The notes under the pieces: model-generated
The model's input: the letters and a program-made list of their open reading frames with translations, nothing else
Told to the model about the DNA's origin: nothing
Databases searched by the model: none
Origin: Clostridiales bacterium
GTDB taxonomy: Bacteria > Bacillota > Clostridia > Christensenellales > UBA1242
Assembly: GCA_918285425.1 (NCBI GenBank)
Contig: CAKJZE010000017.1
Span: forward strand, 1 to 34,420
Length of the DNA: 34,420 bases
Direction: 5' to 3'
Shown: positions 8,777 through 17,244 of the stretch, in pieces
Layout: each line of letters starts with the position of its first letter
Numbering within the stretch: position 1 is the first letter of the stretch
Position numbers and translations under genes: made by a program

Positions 8777-10612
8777 TTATTCCAACACAGCCTTAATTCG
8801 GCGCACACCTGCACTTGAAGCTTCTTCCTTTTTAATAATGAAATGTCCAAGCACACCCGTATGCTCAACATGTGGTCCCGTGCAAATTTCTTTTGACGCA
8901 TTACCGATTGTATAAACTGAAACAATATCAGGGTATTTTTCAATAAACTGATGTTCTGCACCAGCTTTTACTGCATCTTCTTTCTTCATCTCTTCCCTTG
9001 TGACAGTTATGTCATCTTTGATCCAACCATTGACAAAATCTTCTGCCTGTTTAATTTCATCTTCAGAAAGTTTATGATCACAAGCAAAGTCAAAGCGAAG
9101 TCGCTCTGCTGTGATGTTGCTTCCCATCTGATGGCTTGTTTCCCCAACAACTCTTTTAAGTGCAGCATTTAAAAGGTGAGTTGCAGTGTGATATTTTGTT
9201 TCCATCTCACCACTGCCAGCAAGTCCACTTTTTGCAACTTGACTGTTTGCCCTTGCAAGCTCTTGGTGAGCTTTAAATGCTTCTTCATAGCCAGCCATAT
9301 CAACTTTAAGATCTTTTTCCGCAGCCATTTCAACAGTCATTTCAATTGGAAATCCATACGTCTCATAAAGCCTGAAAGCAGCTTTTCCGCTGATGACTTT
9401 ATCAGCCTCTGTTGGAACATAGTTTGGATTGTTTTTTGTCATAAACTCAACTTTCTTTTGCATATTTATTATAGTTTTATCAAACTCTTTCTCTCCTGTT
9501 TCAAGAGTCTTATTAAACTTGTCAATTTCTGCCTTTATGCTTGAAAGTATGTATTCTTTTTTCTCCACAAGAAGTGGGTAAGCCTCATTATAAACTTCAT
9601 CAATATAAATTCTTGCGACTTCAATCAAGCCCTCTGTGTTAAGTCCAATTTTCTTTGCATGACGAATTGCACGACGAAGAAGTCTTCTTAAAATATAACC
9701 AGCCCCAACATTGCTTGGAAGTATGCCATTTTTATCTCCAATAAGCATAACACCTGTGCGCATATGGTCAGAAATGATACGCATTGACTTTGTCTGGTCA
9801 GCATTTGCATCATACACGATACCGGTATTTTTTTCAATAGAAGATATAACACCAGCAAACAGATCAGTTTTATAGCAGTCTGTAAGTCCATTTAAAAACA
9901 TCAAAAGCCTTTCAAGACCAAAACCGGTGTCTACATTTTTGTTTTTAAGTGGAACATACCCATTTTCAGTTTTTTCGTACTGCATATAAACATCGTTTCC
10001 AATTTCAACATATCTTCCGCAACCACAAGCCGGGCCACAATCCTTGCCACATGCATTGTCGTGGCGTGGATAAAACCACTCATTATCAGGGCCACATGGG
10101 GTTCCAACTGTACCCTCAAGCTCCCACCAGTTATCTTCTTTTGGAAGATAGAAAATTCTGTCTTTTGTTATGCCAAGATTTTGAAGATATGATGCAGTTT
10201 CCTCATCACGAGGGGCACTTTCATTGCCCTCAAAAACAGTAGCACAAATTTTATTTCCATCAAAACCAAGAACTTTTGTTAAAAACTCAAAAGTCCAAGC
10301 AGTTTTTTCTTTTTTGAAATAGTCGCCTAAACTCCAGTTGCCCATCATCTCGAAAAATGTAAGATGTGAAATATCGCCAATGCTTTCAATATCATTTGTC
10401 CTGACACATCCTTGAACATTACAAAGTCTTGTCTTGCCGCTTGGATGTTTTGCACCAAGAAGATAAGGCATAAGTGGTTGCATACCTGCAACATTGAACA
10501 TAACACCAGTTGTTCCATCACCAACAAGAGATGCAGCACCAATGTCAACATGTCCCCTGTCTTTATAAAAATTTAGCCATTTATCACGTAATTCTTTACT
10601 TGTTATTTTCAT
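8777..10612 (-). CDS. alaS: Alanyl-tRNA synthetase, short form (611 aa)
   Basis: NVAGMQPLMPYLLG...TRLCNVQGCVRTNDIESIGDISHLTFFEMMGNWSLGDYF...; editing-domain motif TATHLLNAAL and CTGPHVEHTG; ends directly after the editing core. Confidence 0.95.
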   Translation of the reverse strand: MKITSKELRDKWLNFYKDRGHVDIGAASLVGDGTTGVMFNVAGMQPLMPYLLGAKHPSGKTRLCNVQGCVRTNDIESIGDISHLTFFEMMGNWSLGDYFKKEKTAWTFEFLTKVLGFDGNKICATVFEGNESAPRDEETASYLQNLGITKDRIFYLPKEDNWWELEGTVGTPCGPDNEWFYPRHDNACGKDCGPACGCGRYVEIGNDVYMQYEKTENGYVPLKNKNVDTGFGLERLLMFLNGLTDCYKTDLFAGVISSIEKNTGIVYDANADQTKSMRIISDHMRTGVMLIGDKNGILPSNVGAGYILRRLLRRAIRHAKKIGLNTEGLIEVARIYIDEVYNEAYPLLVEKKEYILSSIKAEIDKFNKTLETGEKEFDKTIINMQKKVEFMTKNNPNYVPTEADKVISGKAAFRLYETYGFPIEMTVEMAAEKDLKVDMAGYEEAFKAHQELARANSQVAKSGLAGSGEMETKYHTATHLLNAALKRVVGETSHQMGSNITAERLRFDFACDHKLSEDEIKQAEDFVNGWIKDDITVTREEMKKEDAVKAGAEHQFIEKYPDIVSVYTIGNASKEICTGPHVEHTGVLGHFIIKKEEASSAGVRRIKAVLE

Positions 10613-10642
10613 AATCTATTTCATTTTCCCTTTATAAAGTTA

Positions 10643-12130
10643 TCAATTAAAAATGTCATCAGCACCAGCAAAGTCAACTTCAGTCACTTCGTCTTGTGGC
10701 GGAGGGGTCAAGCCCTCTATGTTTTGTTCCATGCTCTTTTGGTTGGCGTCTGCCGCAAGATTTGTGAAACTTACTCTGCTTCCAACCCATGCAAGTGGAA
10801 TTGTACCAAGCTCACCATTTCTGTGTTTTGCAACAATAAGTTGAACTTGATAGTTTCTTGGAGCTTCCTGACCTTTTGCAAGAGCAGTTGCTGGGTTTTG
10901 GTCATCTGGACGATGCAGAAACATTACAATGTCGGCATCTTGCTCGATCGCACCAGAGTCACGAAGATCTGAAAGACCTGGAACGCTGTTTGGACGTTTT
11001 TCAACCGCACGTGAAAGTTGTGAAAGAAGAATAACTGGCACGTTGATTTCCTTGGCCAAAATTTTCATTCTTCTTGAAATTTCACGGATTTTATCCTGTT
11101 GACTGTCACTTTTAACATCACTTTCCATAAGCTGCAAATAGTCAATCATGATCAAGTCAAGTCCACGTTCACGTTTAAGTTTTCTGCACTTTGACATAAT
11201 CTGCGATGGAGTGTTAAGCGCATTGTCATCAACATATATTTTGCTATTTGAAAGTTTTTTATGAGCTTTCCAAAGTTTTGTCCAATCCTGATCTTCAAGT
11301 TCACCATGAAGAGCTTTTGTCATATCAACATTTGCAACAGAGCAAAGCATACGTTGTGCAAGTTGTTCCTTACTCATCTCAAGACTGAATACTGCACATC
11401 TTGCCGCGCCCTCAAGCGCTGCATTTGACACTATATTCATGGCAAAAGATGTTTTTCCAACCGATGGACGTGCTGCCAAGATGATAAGGTCACTTTTTTG
11501 AAGGCCATTGGTCATACGGTCAAGCTGATAGAACCCTGTTGGAACACCTCTTACCTTTCCACCACCTTTGTTGATATCGTCAAAAGTTTCCATGACGTCA
11601 GACAAACTGTCTGCAAGCTTTTCAAGTGCAGAGACCTGCCCTTTTTCGCTTATTTCAAAAATTGATTTCTCGGCAAAGCCAAGTGTATCTTCATTATCAC
11701 CTGAATAAGCTTTATTTATAATTTGATTTGATGCAACAATAACCTCACGAAGCGTGCTGTTTTTCTTCACTATGTCCACATAGCTTGCATAATGTGCAGC
11801 ACTTGGAAGCGTGTTTGTAAGACTTGTAAGATAGGAAATACCACCAATACTTGCAATCTGGTCATGACTTTGCAAATAGTCAGCCAAAGTAACAAAATCC
11901 ACAGTTTTATTTGCCATGTAAAGATCTTGCACAGCTTTAAAAATAATTTTATGAGATTCAGAATAAAAGTCATCTTCTTTAAGACGAGCAACAATATTAA
12001 GCAAGGCATCTCCATCAATCATAGCACAGCAAAGTACAGACTGTTCGGCTTCCAAACTGTTTGGCATATTCTTTGGAAGAGACACTTTATCTTCTTGTTT
12101 TTTTCTTTTTTTATCTTCAGCCATGGGCAC
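10643..12130 (-). CDS. dnaB: Replicative DNA helicase
   Basis: MPNSLEAEQSVLCCAMID...; Walker A ARPSVGKTSFAMNI; LDLIMIDYLQLM; LSDLRDSGAIEQDADIVMFLHR. Confidence 0.97.
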   Translation of the reverse strand: MPMAEDKKRKKQEDKVSLPKNMPNSLEAEQSVLCCAMIDGDALLNIVARLKEDDFYSESHKIIFKAVQDLYMANKTVDFVTLADYLQSHDQIASIGGISYLTSLTNTLPSAAHYASYVDIVKKNSTLREVIVASNQIINKAYSGDNEDTLGFAEKSIFEISEKGQVSALEKLADSLSDVMETFDDINKGGGKVRGVPTGFYQLDRMTNGLQKSDLIILAARPSVGKTSFAMNIVSNAALEGAARCAVFSLEMSKEQLAQRMLCSVANVDMTKALHGELEDQDWTKLWKAHKKLSNSKIYVDDNALNTPSQIMSKCRKLKRERGLDLIMIDYLQLMESDVKSDSQQDKIREISRRMKILAKEINVPVILLSQLSRAVEKRPNSVPGLSDLRDSGAIEQDADIVMFLHRPDDQNPATALAKGQEAPRNYQVQLIVAKHRNGELGTIPLAWVGSRVSFTNLAADANQKSMEQNIEGLTPPPQDEVTEVDFAGADDIFN

Positions 12131-12154
12131 TTCCCCTTATACTTTAATATTTAT

Positions 12155-12183
12155 AATATAAACTTAAAAAGAAATATTGTCAA
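12155..12183 (-). promoter_or_regulatory. Putative dnaB-alaS promoter (TTGACA-17-TATATT)
   Basis: Minus strand TTGACA (12183-12178), 17 nt, TATATT (12160-12155). Confidence 0.65.
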
Positions 12184-12260
12184 GATTTTATTGGAAATGT
12201 GGAAACATAAATTTTATTTGACTTTAGTACTCATATGTGATAACCTATATTTAGAGGTAT

Positions 12261-13403
12261 ATGAAATTTAAAATGAATAACACTTTAGATGAAAATATAA
12301 ATCAATATTGTATTAAATACAAAATTGTGCCACCTCAAAAATTTGTAAAAGGAATAATAAATCCTGGAGTAAAAACTCCTCAAAGCATAACAGATAAAGT
12401 TGTTCGCAAAATAGAAATCGAGGAGGCAAAAGATTTTAAACTACACAACATTTCTGATATAGTACGTGGAACAATAATAATTGAAGATTATTCAATTGTT
12501 CCTAGTTTAATATGGAAGTTGAAAGAAAATATACCAAATCTTTATGGTTACATATCCTCATGGACAAACGGCTATAAGGGAATTCATTTAAATTTTTCCA
12601 TTGATGAAACTAATGCCGAAATACAAATACATACACCAGAATCATTTGCTGTGAATAAAGCAACTTCTGAAGTTTATGCAAAATGGAGAAATTACAATCC
12701 AAGAAGAGAAATAGAAAATTTATTAGAACTCAAAGCTGTTGACAGTCCAATGTTTAAGGAAAAGAGAAATCAGTTCTTTGAATTGAGATCAGAATACAAT
12801 AAAGAAAACCAAGATGCAAGATTTCTATATGATAAATTATGGAGAACTGTAAACTTAAATAAACATGAAAATCTAATAAATGCTGTTTTATTTAAAATTA
12901 ACAAAATAAAATCACCTGACACAGACATCAATAAAAAACTTCACGAATCTCTATATGCAAATTTAATTGATATCAATACAGGATTAGTTGATAAAAATGA
13001 GACATATAAAAATGCAATTAATATAAGTTTAAATAATAAAGATAACCAGAACGTTTTTGTTAAAAAATTAACAAATATTTATGAAAACACTTTATCTAAT
13101 TTAAATACACAATACATACAAAATGAAACAGATGAAAACATCATAAAAACTATAAACCAGTGGGAAACATTTTTAAATGAAGAATTAAACAAATTAAAAA
13201 TGAATCTGAATTGTCAACAAGATTACTGCTCGTTTATATATTTGAAGAAATTTAACTTTATTTCAAATGCACTTAATTTGCAAAACGGACAATATATACT
13301 TACAATTGATCAAAAATCATTAAAGAATAATGTAATGGAGTGTGCAAAAGAGATACAAAAAAGACAAAATATTCTTACAAATTCTATTGAAAAAGTTAAT
13401 TAA
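12261..13403 (+). CDS. Divergent RelA/SpoT-type nucleotidyltransferase domain protein, toxSAS-like candidate (380 aa)
   Basis: VKTPQSITDKVVRK (K-x3-S-x3-K spacing as in RSH synthetases), LHNISDIVRGTIIIED, WTNGYKGIHLNF (GYxSxH-like), AEIQIHTPES (E-[IV]-Q-[IL]-x-T). Confidence 0.75.
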   Translation: MKFKMNNTLDENINQYCIKYKIVPPQKFVKGIINPGVKTPQSITDKVVRKIEIEEAKDFKLHNISDIVRGTIIIEDYSIVPSLIWKLKENIPNLYGYISSWTNGYKGIHLNFSIDETNAEIQIHTPESFAVNKATSEVYAKWRNYNPRREIENLLELKAVDSPMFKEKRNQFFELRSEYNKENQDARFLYDKLWRTVNLNKHENLINAVLFKINKIKSPDTDINKKLHESLYANLIDINTGLVDKNETYKNAINISLNNKDNQNVFVKKLTNIYENTLSNLNTQYIQNETDENIIKTINQWETFLNEELNKLKMNLNCQQDYCSFIYLKKFNFISNALNLQNGQYILTIDQKSLKNNVMECAKEIQKRQNILTNSIEKVN

Positions 13404-13621
13404 ATATTCAATATTTTGTCTATTAGTTGTTTCAATGCTTGTATATCTGTTTTATAACTTGCTTCTATTTCAGAAATTTCAATTCCTATGTTATCTTGTA
13501 AAAAATTAAGACTGAATGGTAAAACTTTCCATTTGTGATTAACAGAATCAAAAACAAAATCTAAAGAACATACATCATCATATGCATAAATATTATTATT
13601 AATATCAACATAAAATTTCAT
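13400..13621 (-). CDS. Small hypothetical protein (73 aa) between the RSH-like and HD genes, opposite strand
   Basis: Complete ORF filling the gap; protein-like composition but no clear SD. Confidence 0.5.
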   Translation of the reverse strand: MKFYVDINNNIYAYDDVCSLDFVFDSVNHKWKVLPFSLNFLQDNIGIEISEIEASYKTDIQALKQLIDKILNI

Positions 13622-13656
13622 AATTAAATGATATTATAATTGGAGGAATATGTCAA

Positions 13657-14193
13657 ATGAATAATTATTGGAATGGCGATTTATTTTATAAAACTATAGA
13701 ATTCGCACAAAAAAAACATGAAGGCCAAAAAATAATGCTTTCACAAATGCCTTATATTGGCCATGTATTTGAAGTATTTGGTGAATGCGTAAGCGGATGT
13801 TTAGAAGATAATGCTAATATAAATTGGGATTATCTTATGCAGGTTGCATTATTACATGATACGCTTGAGGATACAAATTGCACATATAATGAATTATGTA
13901 TTACATTCAACAAGGAAATAGCAGATGGCGTTTCTGCGCTCACAAAAAATACAGATTTGCCTTACAATTTAAGAATACAAGATTCTTTAAGAAGGATAAA
14001 ATTGTGTAAACCAGAAATTGCTTTGATTAAATTAGCTGATAGAATTGTTAATTTGCAAGAAAAACCTATACAATGGGACAATAACAAACTTATAAATTAT
14101 AAACAAGATGCAGAATTAATATTGGAAGAGATAGGATATGTATCTAAAACGTTGTCTTATAGGTTACAACAAAAAATAGAAAATTACTTATGA
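13657..14193 (+). CDS. Single-domain HD hydrolase, small alarmone hydrolase-like (178 aa)
   Basis: HEGQ...MPYIGH...LLHDTLEDT...IADGVSALTKN...LIKLADRIVNL matches the RSH/MESH1 hydrolase motif order; SD TTGGAGG upstream. Confidence 0.85.
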   Translation: MNNYWNGDLFYKTIEFAQKKHEGQKIMLSQMPYIGHVFEVFGECVSGCLEDNANINWDYLMQVALLHDTLEDTNCTYNELCITFNKEIADGVSALTKNTDLPYNLRIQDSLRRIKLCKPEIALIKLADRIVNLQEKPIQWDNNKLINYKQDAELILEEIGYVSKTLSYRLQQKIENYL

Positions 14194-14243
14194 TATTCCA
14201 TTAATAATTTTAAATATTAATAATTGAATTTGTTTAAAATAAG

Positions 14244-14662
14244 AAATTTTTCACGCAAAATTTACTTTTGTAAATAAGCATGTGAGATTTTGATAAATTG
14301 TTTTAATTCAAGAAATTTAGGGCAAAATTTAAATATAATTGATACTATAAAATAATAACTTTTTTACAGGTCAGAGTTTACATATATGACTATGTAAAAT
14401 TTATATCTTCAAACATTAATTTAGGGCGAAATTTATTTTGATAACAAGGCAACAAAAAATCGCGACCCATTCGACTTCGTGCTTTGCACTCCGCTCAGGG
14501 CAGGCTCCACAAGCACTATATTCACATAACGCGATTTCAGGGCGGAGTTTGCGTATATAAAAAAGAAACAAAAAAGTTCCACGCTTGAGTTTACTTTCGT
14601 AAATGAATGTGTGGAACTTTTGTAGTTTCTGCATTTAGATGCGTGAAATCCGCCCTGAAATT
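14244..14662. repeat. Cluster of degenerate hairpin/inverted-repeat elements
   Basis: Two related hairpins (14244-14290; 14573-14621) sharing CACGC...TTTACTTT(T/C)GTAAAT...GTG; five copies of a YAGGGCRRA-type motif at 14314, 14361, 14418, 14531 (+) and 14641-14662 (inverted). Confidence 0.7.
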
Positions 14663-14951
14663 AGCTGTGCATCCACTTAACCAAAGGCTCCCTTATTGCA
14701 TAAAGCACAGCCAAAAGAATTAAAACAGTAACCGCACCAATAACACCATTAACAAGCACCTTTTGCAACTTTGCCCTTTCCTCTTTTCCTTCAGCTTTTG
14801 CGAATTTAACACCAACTATAACGCCATAAAGAATACCAAGTGTCAAAACAACCCCGATAGCATAAGGTCCAATAAGCGTGATGGCTTTATAAAGTGGATC
14901 AACTGCATTTTCTCCAGTGCCAAGCAGATTAAAGAAGTTTGTAAATCCCAT
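14661..14951 (-). CDS. Small two-TM protein, TrbC/VirB2 pilin-like (96 aa)
   Basis: N-terminal segment plus two TM helices with a basic loop (KFAKAEGKEERAKLQK); divergent from a VirD4-like gene. Confidence 0.55.
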   Translation of the reverse strand: MGFTNFFNLLGTGENAVDPLYKAITLIGPYAIGVVLTLGILYGVIVGVKFAKAEGKEERAKLQKVLVNGVIGAVTVLILLAVLYAIREPLVKWMHS

Positions 14952-15051
14952 ATTTTGTTACCTCTTTCATATTTGTTAACTTTATCTTATCATTTTTAAG
15001 CACGTATGGCAACTAAAATTTAAAAAAAGATGAAAACCATGCCAATTTTAT

Positions 15052-15080
15052 TTGATTTATATTTTTATTATGTGTATAAT
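15052..15080 (+). promoter_or_regulatory. Putative promoter of the VirD4-like gene (TTGATT-17-TATAAT)
   Basis: ttgatt 15052-15057, 17-nt spacer, tataat 15075-15080. Confidence 0.65.
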
Positions 15081-15110
15081 ATCCTTAATCTTATTGAAGG
15101 GGTGCGATCT

Positions 15111-17081
15111 ATGGCTGAAAAAAAAGGAAGTAAATTTTTAATCAGATTGTTTGGTATAGGGCTGACATTTGTTATTGGTCTTTTTGCGGCGTCAGCTGTA
15201 ATTAATTACTTGACAACAAAAGAATTTGATCTTATTGCAACTGTTAAAGGCATTACAGATGGTAAGGCACTTTTTGCCGCTGGTGTTATGGCAATGGTTG
15301 TTTTGCTTATGATGCTTATTAGCGGTGACAAATCCGGGCCAAAGCTTAAAGGTAAAGACAAAATGGAAAATCAACGCTTTCTTAAAGATGATGAACTTGA
15401 CAAAACCTTTAAACATTGCCTATACAGTGAACTTTCATCTTTCAGCCACACAGGTGTTCCCTTCCGTGTTGTAAAAAAAGGAAACAACAACTTAAAAATA
15501 CATTTCACACCAGACTGCCACACACTTATCGTCGGAGCTACTGGTACTGGTAAAACTGTTTCCTTCATTGAACCTGCACTCCAAATCATTCCTTGCTTAA
15601 AGAATAAGCCATCATTCTTTATCACTGACACAAAAGGTGAGCTTTATGCTCATCACAGCCAAAACCTTGTAAAGCAAGGCTATAAACTGGTGCTTCTTGA
15701 TCTTGCTGAACCATACAATTCTGTTCAGTGGAATCCACTTGAAAATATTTACACACAATGGCAAAAACAGCTTCATTTGGAAGAAGAAATTTTAAGACAT
15801 ACAAATGATCCAGTTAAAAACTATAATTTCATCAAAGTCGGTGAAATATATGATGATGAATGGTATGAATTTGAAGGGAAAGCTTTTGCTTCACTTAAAG
15901 ATGCACTCTTGGAAGTCGAAGTTGAAAAATCTAAAATTCGTGACGATTGCTTTGAAAACTTAAATGATATTGCAGCCGCAATTTGTACAATTGAAAACAA
16001 AAGTGAACCGTCTTGGGAACAAGGCGCAAGGGATTATTTCTTGGCAGTTTTAATTGCCATGCTTGAAGACAGCGAAAACGAGGCTTTAGGTATGACAAAA
16101 GAGAGATATAATTTCTTCAACGCCTATAAAATTGCCATGAATAAAGAAGAGGACTTTGAGGTTGTCAAACAATACTTTAACGGCAGAAATCCTCTTTCTA
16201 AAACCCGTCAACTTGCAGCCAACATCACACAAACTAATGCAAAAGTTACTCGTGATGGTTTCATGTCAACTTTAAACACAAAACTCTCTATGTTTTCGGA
16301 CAATGGTATCAGCTTCTTAACCTCAAGAAATGATATTGACTTTTATAACATGGACGAACAACCAACTGCATTCTTTGTTAAAATTCCTGATGAAAGAGCA
16401 ACAAGATATACACTTGCTTCTGTATGTATTTCACAAGCTTATAAGCTGTTTGTTGCAAAAGCTCGCGCAAATGAAAGAACCAACAGCGATAAAATGGCAC
16501 ACCTTAAACGCCCTGTTTTGTATTTAATGGACGAGTTTGCAAACCTTCCAAAAGTTTCTGAACTTGAAAAAATCATAACAGTCGCACGTTCAAGATGGAT
16601 CTTCCTGAACATGGTTATTCAGTCTTACAGCCAGCTTGACAATGTCTATGGCAAAGAGGTTTCTGAAATCGTGCGTGGTAACTGTCGTGCAACAATCTTC
16701 CTTGGAACCCCTGACCTTGCAACAAGAGAAGCCTTCTCTAAAGAGCTTGGAAGTTACACAATTGAGCAATCATCAAAAACCACTCCTGATAAAAAAGACA
16801 AAAAAGATGCTGGAGGACCTACAACAAGCACATCTTTGACCACTGTACCTCTTGTCTATCCTTCTGACCTTGACAAAATACCACTTGGTAACAACTATAC
16901 TAAAATATTTGGAAATTATCCTGTAAAATCAGTCATAACACCTTACTTCAAGTGCACAGATATCTATAAGATTGGTAAATACGAGATGCCATTTATTCCT
17001 GGAAGAAGAATGAATGAACAAGAAGTTTTCTATGATATAAGAAAAAGAAACGAACTTATCTTATCTGCATACGATGAATAA
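15111..17081 (+). CDS. VirD4/TraG-family type IV secretion coupling ATPase
   Basis: Walker A VGATGTGKT, FITDTKGELYAHHSQNLVKQGYKLVLLDL, Walker B LYLMDEFANLP, IQSYSQLDNVYG. Start moved from 15030 to 15111 (MAEKKGSK, SD GAAGGGG) because the predicted promoter lies between. Confidence 0.9.
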   Translation: MAEKKGSKFLIRLFGIGLTFVIGLFAASAVINYLTTKEFDLIATVKGITDGKALFAAGVMAMVVLLMMLISGDKSGPKLKGKDKMENQRFLKDDELDKTFKHCLYSELSSFSHTGVPFRVVKKGNNNLKIHFTPDCHTLIVGATGTGKTVSFIEPALQIIPCLKNKPSFFITDTKGELYAHHSQNLVKQGYKLVLLDLAEPYNSVQWNPLENIYTQWQKQLHLEEEILRHTNDPVKNYNFIKVGEIYDDEWYEFEGKAFASLKDALLEVEVEKSKIRDDCFENLNDIAAAICTIENKSEPSWEQGARDYFLAVLIAMLEDSENEALGMTKERYNFFNAYKIAMNKEEDFEVVKQYFNGRNPLSKTRQLAANITQTNAKVTRDGFMSTLNTKLSMFSDNGISFLTSRNDIDFYNMDEQPTAFFVKIPDERATRYTLASVCISQAYKLFVAKARANERTNSDKMAHLKRPVLYLMDEFANLPKVSELEKIITVARSRWIFLNMVIQSYSQLDNVYGKEVSEIVRGNCRATIFLGTPDLATREAFSKELGSYTIEQSSKTTPDKKDKKDAGGPTTSTSLTTVPLVYPSDLDKIPLGNNYTKIFGNYPVKSVITPYFKCTDIYKIGKYEMPFIPGRRMNEQEVFYDIRKRNELILSAYDE

Positions 17082-17088
17082 ACTTTAA

Positions 17089-17121
17089 AAGAAAAGTCGA
17101 AAGAAACGGCTTTTCTTTTTT
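17089..17121 (+). terminator. Rho-independent terminator-like hairpin
   Basis: AAGAAAAGtcgaaagaaacggCTTTTCTTTTTTT. Confidence 0.6.
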
Positions 17122-17244
17122 TGATAAAAATACAACCTATATTAGAATTTTTTTATATTTTATACCACATTACTATATTAATTATAAAAAAATAAATAAA
17201 ACCTATCAAATTGTTTGCCAGGTGCAATAGGATTGTGATAAAAT

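Noticed and set aside
8713-10551. Short ORFs overlapping alaS on both strands
   Set aside because: Out-of-frame shadows of alaS.
12218-12255. Promoter for the RSH-like gene (TTGACT near 12218)
   Set aside because: The -35-like hexamer is present but no convincing -10 at proper spacing, so not listed as a feature.
14416-14634. 72-aa minus ORF (MQKLQKFHTFIYESKLKRGTF...ACPERSAKHEVEWVAIF)
   Set aside because: Spans the repeat cluster and its hairpins; looks like chance translation of a dispersed repeat.
15192-16839. Short ORFs overlapping the VirD4-like gene
   Set aside because: Out-of-frame or antisense shadows of a well-supported CDS.
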